DNA from: Clostridiales bacterium DTU069
Lineage (GTDB): Bacteria > Bacillota > Clostridia > DSM-8532
Direction of reading: 5' to 3'
NCBI GenBank assembly: GCA_001512485.1
Contig: LFRV01000093.1
Span: forward strand, 1 to 64,000
DNA length: 64,000 bases
Position 1 is the stretch's first letter; every line of letters begins with the position of its first letter. Made by a program: the position numbers and the translations under genes. Below are positions 19,395-28,322 of this stretch, piece after piece. The notes beneath the pieces were generated by a model. It searched no databases and was not told where the DNA came from. It saw nothing but the letters and a program-made list of their open reading frames with translations.

Positions 19395-20147
19395 GTGAAC
19401 GATAAAGCGTTTGAACACAACACTATTGATAAAAGAACAATAGAGTTAATACAAAAAGCCCAAAACGGAGATCCTGAAGCGCAGAACATGATGGTGCAGG
19501 AGAACATAGGATTAGTCTGGAGCATCGTAAAGCGTTTTAAGGGACGCGACGTCGAAACTGAAGATTTATTTCAGATCGGCTGCATAGGATTAATAAAAGC
19601 AATAAAAAAGTTTGACACGAGTTTCGATGTCCGATTTTCAACATATGCTGTTCCGATGATTCTCGGAGAGATAAAACGGTTTTTGCGCGACGACGGTACC
19701 GTTAAAGTAAGCAGGGCTCTTAAAGAGCTTGGGCAGAAAGCCCGTGCTTTAATAGAATCTATTGAAAAACAAAGCGGTCAAAGCCCTACCGTCCATGAAT
19801 TGGCCGAAAAGCTTGACGTAGAGCCGGAAGAATTGGTTCAAGCTCTTGAAGCCGGTTATCAGCCCGAATCGCTGTACCAGACAATTGGGGATAATGAAAA
19901 TAACACTGTTTATTTAATCGACAGGATAAGTTCACAGGACAGCATGAATGAATCACACATACTAGAACGCCTGTCTTTAAACAAGGCATTGCAAAACCTC
20001 GACAAAAGATCGAGGGAAATAATATATCTTCGTTATTTCAAAGAAGAAACGCAGCAGATGGTGGCCGACCGGATGGGCATATCCCAGGTACAGGTTTCCA
20101 GGCTCGAAAAAAAGATCATGAAAGAATTAAGAGGCTTATTCACGTAA
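19395..20147 (+). CDS. sigF: RNA polymerase sporulation sigma factor F
   Basis: 250 aa. Region 2 includes EDLFQIGCIGLIKAIKKFD and YAVPMILGEIKRFLRDDG; region 3 (KVSRALKELGQKARALIE) and the region 4 helix-turn-helix (QQMVADRMGISQVQVSRLEKK) follow, the order of the SigF/SigG/SigB family. It directs early forespore transcription. GTG start at 19395 with GGAGTTAC ahead, 19 nt after spoIIAB. Confidence 0.95.
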   Translation: MNDKAFEHNTIDKRTIELIQKAQNGDPEAQNMMVQENIGLVWSIVKRFKGRDVETEDLFQIGCIGLIKAIKKFDTSFDVRFSTYAVPMILGEIKRFLRDDGTVKVSRALKELGQKARALIESIEKQSGQSPTVHELAEKLDVEPEELVQALEAGYQPESLYQTIGDNENNTVYLIDRISSQDSMNESHILERLSLNKALQNLDKRSREIIYLRYFKEETQQMVADRMGISQVQVSRLEKKIMKELRGLFT

Positions 20148-20277
20148 ATATGGCCGATCTCAAAGCCGCTTACCCGCTGAATTATATACTGGGCAGCCCT
20201 GGTAAAAGAAATACCTTGTAACGCAGATATCGCAAAAGGAATAAAATATTTACGGGAGCTTATTCAGGAGCGCCGGT

Positions 20278-20772
20278 ATGAAGACATACCGATACGAAAG
20301 GGAAAACGCCGTAGGATACGCCCATAAATGGGCATTCGGGCGGAACCCGGCATATCTGGATTTCAGTAACCTTGGCGGAGACTGCACGAATTTTATCTCG
20401 CAGTGTATATACAGCGGCTGCAAAACAATGAACACCGAACCCGTGTTCGGCTGGTATTATTTCAGCAGCGCAAACAGGTCGGCTTCATGGACCGGCGTTC
20501 AATACCTGTATAATTTTCTTGTAAGCAACAATGGAGCAGGCCCGTTCGCAAGAGAGGTCCCGTTATCGGTAATAGAACCCGGAGACGTTATACAGCTTTC
20601 ATTTGACGGCTTGGTATTCCGGCATTCGCTGCTTGTTGTTGAAACGGGCAAAGTGCCGAAACCGCATAATATAAAAATAGCTACGCATACGTTTGACAGG
20701 GACAATTACCCTTTGGATAACTATATATACAGCAAATACCGCTGCCTTCATATAGAGGGATTCAGGAAATAA
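20278..20772 (+). CDS. Amidase-domain (Amidase_6) protein
   Basis: 164 aa. It has YAHKWAFGRNPAYLDF, then GGDCTNFISQCIYSGC with the putative catalytic Cys, and a His in VFRHSLLVVE, which is the NlpC/P60-like pattern of Amidase_6 (CHAP-related) proteins common in Clostridia and Bacillus (YwqJ-type). There is no signal peptide, so it may be intracellular or used in the spore. It follows sigF by 130 nt with ribosome site CAGGAGCG. A sporulation role is inferred from position only. Confidence 0.8.
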   Translation: MKTYRYERENAVGYAHKWAFGRNPAYLDFSNLGGDCTNFISQCIYSGCKTMNTEPVFGWYYFSSANRSASWTGVQYLYNFLVSNNGAGPFAREVPLSVIEPGDVIQLSFDGLVFRHSLLVVETGKVPKPHNIKIATHTFDRDNYPLDNYIYSKYRCLHIEGFRK

Positions 20773-20788
20773 ACAATACGGCAGTTTT

Positions 20789-22162
20789 TTATAATATTAT
20801 TTTTCTTGCTTCAATATAGTAACGCTTCTCCCTTGCTTCACCCATTGAAAACGATTTTCTCGGAAGAGCGCCGTCCAGAATTACTGTCTTAAATAAATCT
20901 TCCTTCCTCATCGGAGACAGGAAGAAACTCATATTGCCGTTTTGACGGCCCAGTTTTTCGGCCACATCCGTACCGTGAACATAGTCAATATCAACGCCGG
21001 AGTTGTTATTCAAATAATAATCGAGAAAGTGCTGCAGTGTAGCGGTGTCGAGATTATAGGGGGGATGGTACGCCCAAATGTATCCCGTTTTATCATCATG
21101 TACGAACGTAATAATGTGTTTCGAAATCTTGTTTACCGGTATATTATTAATATTATTTGCATAATCATAACCGCATTTTATTCCTTTTGAAGTATAAAAT
21201 TCTTTAAATGAAGACAGCAGATCACCAGGATCGGCATTAAAAAGCACCCGGTGTATAGGCTCAAATTCAAGCGCGCGGTCGTGAACATTAACCAGTTCAA
21301 CTAACGCATATCTTGCAGGATGCATTTTTTGCTGTTCTTCGGTAAGCTTTGATTTAAGTTTTTCCCACCAGGATTTAGCGGCAGCAAGCGAATGATTTCC
21401 GTCGCCAACTGCAAAAAGAAGTGTTCCGTACGATTCATCGACATTGTATTTTTTCATGATAGTTTCGGTTGATTTAAGATCGGCGAGGCTTTGATAAATC
21501 TTTTGCAAAAGTTCCCGGTCATTAACACGGTAGCCTTCCACCCGGCCGCCATCCATCATTAAATCGAATGAGTACAGCTTATCCATTTTGTCTTTGTGGT
21601 GTGACAAGGGTTCAATAACAGACCGGTCAGGATCATCTATCAGAAGCATAATATGAGGAAGTTCTATGCATGCGTTTTCGCGTATCCGGATACGCGGCGG
21701 CAGCCGGTCGAGGATTGTTCCTTCCGTGGCTCTTATAAGGGACCTGGAACCTGCTGAAAAATCATACTGTTCAAGATCTACTGCAAAAACCAATCCTCTT
21801 CTTGTTTTTGAAATAGGGGAGCCCGCCTTTTGTCCGTATATTGTTCTTTCGACATAAATCATTGAATCGGTTATTTCGGTAAAGTAACCATTGTCTAAAT
21901 AATTGCGCATTGTAGAATTTAACAATGTGATTCTTTCCTGTTTTTCGTTTTCATTTTCCCTTTCAAGATATACTTCGGGAAAGATAAGATGAAGTGTTGA
22001 AGGTAATTCCCCGACATAGTTTTCTACACTTTTCCAGTAATCCGGTTCCGAAGTGTATTGATCACAGGCGACAACAGCCCACTTTTTCATATCCGTACCA
22101 TTTTTCGGAAGCAGTATTGATGAAATATCAATCCCAAGCTCCTGTTTAAAAAGCTTTTTCAT
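20789..22162 (-). CDS. DUF1015 family protein
   Basis: 457 aa. The segments VACDQYTSEPDYW near the N-terminus and FAVGDGNHSLAAAKSWWE (residues about 255-272) are family signatures; HKDKMDK precedes the latter. DUF1015 proteins are cytoplasmic and of unknown activity, often beside D-3-phosphoglycerate dehydrogenase or serine genes, which is not the case here. ATG at 22162 is favoured because TTAGGAG lies 9 nt upstream; another ATG 9 nt earlier touches the ribosome site. It is the only minus-strand gene in this stretch and has its own promoter. Confidence 0.88.
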   Translation of the reverse strand: MKKLFKQELGIDISSILLPKNGTDMKKWAVVACDQYTSEPDYWKSVENYVGELPSTLHLIFPEVYLERENENEKQERITLLNSTMRNYLDNGYFTEITDSMIYVERTIYGQKAGSPISKTRRGLVFAVDLEQYDFSAGSRSLIRATEGTILDRLPPRIRIRENACIELPHIMLLIDDPDRSVIEPLSHHKDKMDKLYSFDLMMDGGRVEGYRVNDRELLQKIYQSLADLKSTETIMKKYNVDESYGTLLFAVGDGNHSLAAAKSWWEKLKSKLTEEQQKMHPARYALVELVNVHDRALEFEPIHRVLFNADPGDLLSSFKEFYTSKGIKCGYDYANNINNIPVNKISKHIITFVHDDKTGYIWAYHPPYNLDTATLQHFLDYYLNNNSGVDIDYVHGTDVAEKLGRQNGNMSFFLSPMRKEDLFKTVILDGALPRKSFSMGEAREKRYYIEARKIIL

Positions 22163-22204
22163 TTTCGACATCTCCTAACAGCCGGGTAAAAATTATTCAG
22201 GACA

Positions 22205-22233
22205 ATTTTAATAGAATATGTAAATTTAGTCAA
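22205..22233 (-). promoter_or_regulatory. Promoter of the DUF1015 gene
   Basis: Minus strand: -35 TTGACT (22233-22228), 17 nt, -10 TAAAAT (22210-22205), 43 nt before the start codon. Confidence 0.6.
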
Positions 22234-22314
22234 ATGGAAAATCACGCATTCTTTGTTTGAATTTTTGAAATAATAAAGATTGTGAATTAACGAATTATCG
22301 CTTGAAGGATAAAT

Positions 22315-22851
22315 ATGGTTTATTGGTCCGAATTGATCGGTACTCCGGTTTATGCGGGAAATAAGAAAGCAGGTCATGTTGAAGACATGATCCTGAATAC
22401 AAAAGAAAAAAAGGTTGCCGGGTTTTTGCTGGAAAAACGAAACCTTGACCTGCACAGACGTTATTTCACATTCAATAGCATATTGTATGCGGGAAAAGAC
22501 AGGATCGTTGTAAAGGAACCGCCCGATATCAGAATATTGAAAAAGGCGCAAAAACGCGAAATGGTATTTGCAGAAGACTTGATTCAACATCCCATATTAG
22601 ACAACAGGGATGAATTTGTAGGACGCGCGGCGGACTTTTGTTTCGATCCGTCAAATGGAAATGTACGTGAAATCATTGTATCGAACGGCCTGTTGGGAGA
22701 TCTATGGTCAGGGAGAAAAAAACTTCCGGTACTAAGCCGGGTGGAATTTTCGGGCGAATTAATCCAAATAAACAGGGACGCCCGTGAAGAAATATACAGC
22801 ATGAACAAAGGGCTTAAAAGATGGATTAGGATCAATATGCCACCGTCATGA
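22315..22851 (+). CDS. PRC-barrel domain protein
   Basis: 178 aa with two PRC-barrel-like repeats: residues about 3-65 (ELIGTPVYAGNKKAGHVEDMIL) and about 85-150 (DLIQHPILDNRDEFVGRAADF). These small beta-barrels occur in sporulation (YlmC/YmxH) and RNA-processing proteins; the exact role is unknown. Ribosome site AAGGA. The next small gene and the AI-2E permease upstream of alaS follow in the same direction. Confidence 0.8.
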   Translation: MVYWSELIGTPVYAGNKKAGHVEDMILNTKEKKVAGFLLEKRNLDLHRRYFTFNSILYAGKDRIVVKEPPDIRILKKAQKREMVFAEDLIQHPILDNRDEFVGRAADFCFDPSNGNVREIIVSNGLLGDLWSGRKKLPVLSRVEFSGELIQINRDAREEIYSMNKGLKRWIRINMPPS

Positions 22852-22937
22852 ACGGCTTCCCGGCAGGACGCTGTCTCTGCGGAAAGTGCCATATGAACGA
22901 GAAAATATAACAATCAGTAAAGGAGGTTGTTATTAAT

Positions 22938-23117
22938 ATGCGCGGCGGATTTGCTAAAGGAATGGTTTTCGGCGGAATTGTCGGAGCTATGATGTCGATG
23001 GTTATTAATCACGATATTGATGTAAATAGGACAATAAAACGCATTATGCGCGCAAAAAAAAGCATTTTCAAAAAATCAAGAAGACTTGCGGCAAGTATAG
23101 CCGGAATGATGAATTAA
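22938..23117 (+). CDS. Small 59-aa protein, YtxH-like
   Basis: The ORF begins MRGGFAKGMVFGGIVGAMMS, with a short glycine-rich hydrophobic stretch, then a basic tail (RAKKSIFKKSRRLAA). The ribosome site AAAGGAGGTTG is ideal. A glycine-rich N-terminal hydrophobic segment plus a charged tail is the pattern of YtxH/general-stress small membrane-associated proteins, but the assignment is weak at this length. Confidence 0.65.
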   Translation: MRGGFAKGMVFGGIVGAMMSMVINHDIDVNRTIKRIMRAKKSIFKKSRRLAASIAGMMN

Positions 23118-23147
23118 CGGACGCAAGTAAAATCTTCCCTTTTGAAA

Positions 23148-23190
23148 ACCTTTTCTCAATAAGCATACCCGTATGGGTTTGAGAAAAGGT
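23148..23190 (+). other. Stem-loop between the 59-aa gene and the AI-2E permease gene
   Basis: ACCTTTTCTCA (23148-23158) pairs with TGAGAAAAGGT (23180-23190), and CATACCCGTATG forms an inner hairpin. No U run follows, so a processing or weak termination signal is more likely than an intrinsic terminator. Confidence 0.5.
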
Positions 23191-23235
23191 ACATAACGAA
23201 ACGGCTTAAATTTCAATAATATTTGGAGGCTCCTG

Positions 23236-24273
23236 ATGAAGGCTGGTAAATGGATACGTATCGGTATATTGGCAGTCCTTGTTGCAGGGCTTCTTTTTTT
23301 GCTTATGTGGTATGCAGGGCGGGTGTTCAGGGCGGCGGCGCCTTTATGGTTAGGTATACTTGCGGCATACTTTCTGCTGCCCGTTGTGGAATGGCTTGAA
23401 AAACATAAGCTGTCAACAAAATCAAGCATAATTGCTGCTTTTGCGTTAAGCCTGATGATATTGCTTGCAATACTGCTGTGGCTTGTCCCGATCTTAATTG
23501 ATAACATTAAGGACTTGGCTGACATCATACCCGATTTATGCAGCAAGACAATTCATAATATCAGGACATTCGTGGAAAAAAACATGCCCGAACAATGGCG
23601 CGGAACAGTATTGAACGAAATTGACAGTAAATTCACGCTGATCAGCGAAAAGATAACCGAAGCGATATATGATTTTGTTTCGGCATTGCCCGGAACAGTA
23701 TCAATTATAATCGATATCCTGCTTGCCTGGATAATTTCGTTTTATATACTGAAAGACAGGGATCGGATTATCAAACGCTTTAATTATTTGTTTCCCGAAC
23801 AATACAGAGAGGATGCGGTATGTTTTTTACGGGACATTCACAGGGTGGTAATAAGATTCATACAGGGTCAGGTCTTTATAGCTTTAATTCTAGCGGTTGT
23901 TGAAACATTCGGTCTTTATATGGCGGGTATGCCGTATGCGCCGCTCTTGGGTTTTATTGGCGGAGTATCAAACATTATACCTTATTTCGGGCCGTATATC
24001 GGGGCTGTTCCGGCAATTACGGTCGCACTGGCGATATCTCCGTGGAAGGCGCTGTGGACAGCGGCAGTTTTCATTATTGCACAGCAGCTTGATAATATTT
24101 TTCTGTCTCCTAAAATAATGAAAGGAAACCTCGGGCTTCATCCGATAACAACGATAATGGCAGTGATAATAGGCGGGCGTATGTTTGGTGTTCCGGGTCT
24201 CCTGTTCGGCGTTCCCGCGGCTGCAATGCTGAAAATAGCCGGTAAAAAGGTATTGCGGCTTATTTCAGGGTAA
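23236..24273 (+). CDS. AI-2E family transporter (PerM/YtvI-like permease)
   Basis: 345 aa with about eight membrane helices. The C-terminal segment GFIGGVSNIIPYFGPYIGAVPA and QQLDNIFLSPKIMKGNLGLHP are the defining motifs of the family. Members include E. coli TqsA and Bacillus YtvI/YueF; some are Na+/H+ or signalling-molecule exporters. It precedes alaS, a common arrangement in Clostridia. Ribosome site TGGAGG. Confidence 0.9.
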   Translation: MKAGKWIRIGILAVLVAGLLFLLMWYAGRVFRAAAPLWLGILAAYFLLPVVEWLEKHKLSTKSSIIAAFALSLMILLAILLWLVPILIDNIKDLADIIPDLCSKTIHNIRTFVEKNMPEQWRGTVLNEIDSKFTLISEKITEAIYDFVSALPGTVSIIIDILLAWIISFYILKDRDRIIKRFNYLFPEQYREDAVCFLRDIHRVVIRFIQGQVFIALILAVVETFGLYMAGMPYAPLLGFIGGVSNIIPYFGPYIGAVPAITVALAISPWKALWTAAVFIIAQQLDNIFLSPKIMKGNLGLHPITTIMAVIIGGRMFGVPGLLFGVPAAAMLKIAGKKVLRLISG

Positions 24274-24345
24274 AATAAAAAAATCGCAGTCTAACTCCCG
24301 CGGGTCCTGCTTCAGGTGTTTCGTTTACTCGCTTTGCATTCTCTC

Positions 24346-24375
24346 TTGACGTTATTAAAGCCTGTTTAGTATACT
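24346..24375 (+). promoter_or_regulatory. Promoter of alaS
   Basis: -35 TTGACG (24346-24351), 18-nt spacer, -10 TATACT (24370-24375), 78 nt before the alaS start. The 180-nt leader lacks an evident T-box. Confidence 0.55.
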
Positions 24376-24453
24376 TTAGTAAGCGACAGTTCAGGCAGAA
24401 TATTAATTTCTGTACTAAAATAAAAATATACTTTGAAATGCGAGGGTTTATTG

Positions 24454-27096
24454 ATGCATCCATACGGGTTGAATGAGTTAAGAGAAAAATTCTTATCATT
24501 TTTTGAAAGCAAAGACCATTTAATATTGCCCAGTTTTTCACTGGTGCCCGAAAACGATCCGAGCATACTTTTGATTAATGCCGGAATGACGCCTTTAAAA
24601 CCGTATTTTACAGGCTTGAAGGTTCCTCCTGCAAAAAGAGTGGCTACGTGCCAGAAGTGTATACGTACGCCGGATATAGACAATGTCGGGAAAACATCGA
24701 GGCATGGAACTTTTTTTGAAATGCTCGGCAATTTTTCATTTGGTGACTATTTCAAGAAAGAAGCCATTCCATGGGCATGGGAATTTATGACCGAGGTCCT
24801 CGGAATCCCGGAAGAAAGGCTGTATGTATCGATATATCTTGATGACGACGAAGCATTTGACATATGGCATAATGATGTAGGGCTGCCGAAGGAAAAAATA
24901 TTCAGGTTCGGGAAGGAAGATAACTTCTGGGAGCATGGAACAGGCCCATGCGGACCGTGTTCGGAGATCTATTTTGACCGCGGAGCAGATAAGGGCTGCG
25001 GAAAGGACAGCTGCACCGTCGGCTGCGAATGCGATAGGTTTATTGAGGTGTGGAATCTTGTATTTACACAGTACGAACGTCAGGAAGACATGACGTATGT
25101 ACAACTGAAATCTAAAAATATAGACACCGGAATGGGCCTGGAACGTTTAGCCTGTGTCGTACAGCAGGTTGATAGTATTTTTGAGGTCGATACAATCAAA
25201 AGCCTTCTTGACTGTGTATGTGATATTGCAGGCGTAAAATACGGAAAGGAATATAAAACCGACGTTTCGATAAGGGTTATAACTGATCATGCAAGAAGCG
25301 CGGCAATGATGGTATCAGATGGTGTTGTTCCTTCAAATGAAGGCCGCGGATATGTGCTTCGAAGAGTGATACGGCGTGCGGCGAGGCATGGAAGGCTTTT
25401 AGGCATTGATGGGCTGTTTCTTTCCGGTTTGGCCGAAACGGTCATCAATACATTCAAGGATGCATATCCGCATATGGAGCAAAAAAGAGATTACATTAAA
25501 AAGATTATTTCGATTGAGGAAGAAAAATTTAACGCCACGCTAGATCTTGGAATGAACATCTTGGAAGAGTTTATTGATACGGTAAAGAAAAAAGGCAGCG
25601 ATACTATTGACGGGGAAATGGTGTTCAAGCTTCATGACACTTACGGCTTCCCGATAGATCTGACCCGTGAGATCGCAAAGGAACACGATCTGAAAATCGA
25701 TGAGGAAGGCTTTCTTGCAGAAATGAAAAAACAAAAGGAAAAAGCGCGCGAAGCGCATTTCAGAAAAGAAAGCTCGGCATGGGAAAAAGAACTTTTTACA
25801 GGGGAGCATAAGCTGTTTGCGACGAAATTTATCGGATATACTGAATATGAAGCAAATGCAGTGGTAAAATACATTATCTCGGATGGAAAACTTGTCGAAA
25901 ACGCTATGGAAGGCGATGAAATTGCCATTATTCCGGATGTGACGCCTTTTTATGCGGAAAGCGGAGGCCAGATCGGGGATACCGGTATTATTTCCGGGGA
26001 GAATTTTAGTATGGTTGTTACCGATTGCAAGAAGAATTCCGACGGAAAGTACCTGCATTTCGGAAAAGTTGAACAAGGAATGGTTCAGGTCGGGGATGCT
26101 GTTAACCTGAAAATTGATATAGCGAAAAGAAAAAGCACGGCAAGAAACCATACTACGACACATATACTACATAAAGCATTGAAAAATGTGCTCGGTGACC
26201 ATGTAAACCAGGCCGGTTCGCTTGTTACGCCCGACAGACTGAGGTTCGACTTTACGCACTTTACGGCGTTAAGCCCCGAAGAGCTTGAAGAAATAGAGAG
26301 ACAGGTAAATGAAGTTATACTTTTAAACTATCCCGTATATACTGAAGAAATGTCGATTGATGAAGCAAAGCAAAAAGGCGCGACCGCTTTGTTCGGGGAA
26401 AAATACGAGGACACCGTACGGGTAGTAATGGTTGATGACTTCAGTATGGAGCTTTGCGGCGGAACGCATATTTCCGCTACGGGCGAAGCCGGGCTTATAA
26501 AAATAGTAAGTGAAAGCAGTATTGCGTCGGGCATACGCCGAATAGAAGCATTAACGGGCACAGGTGCTATTGAATGGTACAGGGAGCGTGAAAAGCTTCT
26601 TAATGAAGCGTCGCTTGCTGCTAAAACCACTCCGGAAGAGATATCTTCCAAGATAGCCGAAATGCTGGATGAGTTGAAAAAGACCCGCAAGGAACTTGAG
26701 GAAATTAAGGCGAAAGCATTAAAAAATTCGGTTAATGACATTATACAAAAAGCAATCGATGTTTCAGGAATAAAAGTCCTTGCTGAAAGAATGGACGGGC
26801 TTGATATCAATGAACTTAGAAACACTGCGGACATGCTGAAAAGCAAGCTCGGTTCATCTGTTGTTATTCTTGCTTCTGGTTCGGACGGCAAGGTAAGCCT
26901 TATTATTTCAGCGACAAAGGACGCTGTTGAGAAAGGAATACACTGCGGTAAGATTATCGGTGAAGCTGCAAAGGCCGCAGGAGGAGGCGGCGGCGGCAGG
27001 CCTGATATGGCGCAGGCCGGAGGCAAAGATGTTAATGGAATAGACAAAGCAATTGAAATTGCGCAGAATAAAGTAAAGGAAAGCTTGTTAAGCTGA
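24454..27096 (+). CDS. alaS: Alanyl-tRNA synthetase
   Basis: 880 aa. The class II catalytic core holds FFESKDHLILPSFSL, GMTPLKPYF and RGYVLRRVIRRAARHG; the editing domain holds HTTTHILHKAL and the zinc-binding LCGGTHISATGEAG; the C-terminal DHHA1 domain ends with AAGGGGGGRPDMAQAGG. It charges tRNA-Ala and clears Ser/Gly mischarging. ATG at 24454 is used (GAGGG ahead, family start MHPYGLNELREKF); an in-frame TTG at 24433 is less likely. Full length. Confidence 0.97.
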   Translation: MHPYGLNELREKFLSFFESKDHLILPSFSLVPENDPSILLINAGMTPLKPYFTGLKVPPAKRVATCQKCIRTPDIDNVGKTSRHGTFFEMLGNFSFGDYFKKEAIPWAWEFMTEVLGIPEERLYVSIYLDDDEAFDIWHNDVGLPKEKIFRFGKEDNFWEHGTGPCGPCSEIYFDRGADKGCGKDSCTVGCECDRFIEVWNLVFTQYERQEDMTYVQLKSKNIDTGMGLERLACVVQQVDSIFEVDTIKSLLDCVCDIAGVKYGKEYKTDVSIRVITDHARSAAMMVSDGVVPSNEGRGYVLRRVIRRAARHGRLLGIDGLFLSGLAETVINTFKDAYPHMEQKRDYIKKIISIEEEKFNATLDLGMNILEEFIDTVKKKGSDTIDGEMVFKLHDTYGFPIDLTREIAKEHDLKIDEEGFLAEMKKQKEKAREAHFRKESSAWEKELFTGEHKLFATKFIGYTEYEANAVVKYIISDGKLVENAMEGDEIAIIPDVTPFYAESGGQIGDTGIISGENFSMVVTDCKKNSDGKYLHFGKVEQGMVQVGDAVNLKIDIAKRKSTARNHTTTHILHKALKNVLGDHVNQAGSLVTPDRLRFDFTHFTALSPEELEEIERQVNEVILLNYPVYTEEMSIDEAKQKGATALFGEKYEDTVRVVMVDDFSMELCGGTHISATGEAGLIKIVSESSIASGIRRIEALTGTGAIEWYREREKLLNEASLAAKTTPEEISSKIAEMLDELKKTRKELEEIKAKALKNSVNDIIQKAIDVSGIKVLAERMDGLDINELRNTADMLKSKLGSSVVILASGSDGKVSLIISATKDAVEKGIHCGKIIGEAAKAAGGGGGGRPDMAQAGGKDVNGIDKAIEIAQNKVKESLLS

Positions 27097-27190
27097 ATTG
27101 GCATTAAGCCGGGAGTTATTGCCGCCGCTAAGGTATGCTGCGGATTTCCGGATGAAGATATTAATTAAGTCCGTAAAGGAGGATATTTAT

Positions 27191-27535
27191 ATGCAGGACT
27201 GTATTTTCTGCAAAATTATAGAAGGATCTATACCGTCTAAAAAGGTTCTTGAAAACGATGATATTATTGCATTTCATGATATTAACCCCGCTGCGCCCGT
27301 GCATGTGCTTGTTGTACCGAAAGTTCACATTGACAGCCTTGAAGCGCTTAACAGCCGTAATATAGATGTGGTTGTAAAAGTTCATCAGGCGATCCTTGAA
27401 GTGGCCAAAATTATGAATATAAACAGCAAAGGGTATCGTGTTATAGTAAATTGCGGCAAAGACGGAGGGCAGACCGTTCCTCACCTTCATTATCATGTTC
27501 TCGGCGGTACCGCAATGAACGAAAAATTATTGTAA
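27191..27535 (+). CDS. HIT-family (HinT-like) nucleotide hydrolase
   Basis: 114 aa. Starts MQDCIFCKIIEGSIPS and ends with the histidine triad segment QTVPHLHYHVLGG. Proteins of this class hydrolyse purine nucleoside phosphoramidates. ATG at 27191 has AAAGGAGG in front. It lies 94 nt after alaS, the typical alaS neighbourhood. Confidence 0.93.
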   Translation: MQDCIFCKIIEGSIPSKKVLENDDIIAFHDINPAAPVHVLVVPKVHIDSLEALNSRNIDVVVKVHQAILEVAKIMNINSKGYRVIVNCGKDGGQTVPHLHYHVLGGTAMNEKLL

Positions 27536-27579
27536 CCCTTGTTTTTGCCGCCCGGCGTCACCGAAAGCACCCGAATCAA

Positions 27580-27696
27580 AGCCGCGTACCAACCGGAACG
27601 CGGCAGCAATGCCTCGACCCGTTAATCACCCGCTGTGTTTGGTATTATTTCCGCGGGTCCTGCTTTGGTGTTTCATGATCCGATTGGTACGCGGCT
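27580..27696. repeat. REP-like palindromic region
   Basis: AGCCGCGTACCAA (27580-27592) recurs as its exact inverse at 27684-27696. The left arm is itself the start of a 24-nt palindrome (27581-27604, GCCGCGT...ACGCGGC). A diverged copy lies at 37882-37905. Between the arms, 24 nt at 27651-27674 (CCGCGGGTCCTGCTT...) match 24298-24322 upstream of alaS. These are intergenic dispersed repeats. Confidence 0.6.
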
Positions 27697-27810
27697 CTGA
27701 TATAAGTGTTATCGGTTATACAACACGGCATGACAGGTGTCCTGCTGCATGCAGGCGACTGTCGGGAAGCTGCTTATAAACTCGTAATGCACGGTGCTGC
27801 AAGAAAAAAG

Positions 27811-27840
27811 TTGACGTGGTTTCAGGCTCTATTATATAAT
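27811..27840 (+). promoter_or_regulatory. Promoter of rpsU
   Basis: -35 TTGACG (27811-27816), 18-nt spacer, -10 TATAAT (27835-27840), 92 nt before the rpsU start. Confidence 0.65.
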
Positions 27841-27931
27841 AGTGTATGTGCTTCATGCAGGAAATGTTATTTTCTTGCATAATGGAGAAAATCCCCGGCA
27901 CAACTGTATGTTACAGAGGGGAGGGAAAGAT

Positions 27932-28108
27932 GTGTCCGAAGTTAGAGTAAAAGAGAATGAATCCCTTGATAGCGCGCTCAGGAGATTTAAGCGGCAATGC
28001 GCGAAGGCTGGTGTACTTGCGGAAGTTAGAAAAAGAGAGCATTACATTAAGCCTAGTGTCAGACGCAAGAAAAAGTCCGAGGCAGCAAGAAAGAGAAAGT
28101 CCAAATAA
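27932..28108 (+). CDS. rpsU: 30S ribosomal protein S21
   Basis: 58 aa, highly basic, with [26 protein letters not shown] (first part quoted: [16 protein letters not shown]) and a C-terminal [15 protein letters not shown] tail. S21 helps the 30S subunit engage mRNA. The GTG at 27932 (Met-Ser-Glu-Val) matches family length; GGGGAGGG precedes it. An intrinsic terminator follows. Confidence 0.95.
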   Translation: MSEVRVKENESLDSALRRFKRQCAKAGVLAEVRKREHYIKPSVRRKKKSEAARKRKSK

Positions 28109-28230
28109 GAAGAGGGCACATTTAATACCGATCTATCTTAAGTAAATTTTATATATGTTTATTTATAAGATTGTCGATATCGGTTTAAACTGGTGATAAA
28201 AAACAAAAGCCCTGACAAAAAGAAACCTGG

Positions 28231-28258
28231 AAGCCCGAAGGAAACCCTTCGGGCTTTT
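28231..28258 (+). terminator. Intrinsic terminator after rpsU
   Basis: AAGCCCGAAGG (28231-28241) pairs with CCTTCGGGCTT (28247-28257), followed by TT. A compact 11-bp stem. Confidence 0.85.
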
Positions 28259-28322
28259 ACGTAAAGTGTCAATATACGATTTACCGGCAGGATAAATATT
28301 TTTATTCATTTTGGGGAGCGTT

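Noticed and set aside
24274-24453. T-box leader for alaS
   Set aside because: The leader is only about 100 nt after the promoter and I find neither a specifier-loop arrangement nor a T-box consensus.
26328-27104. Long minus-strand ORF opposite alaS
   Set aside because: It is the mirror of the conserved alaS coding region, Ser/Leu-rich, with no ribosome site.
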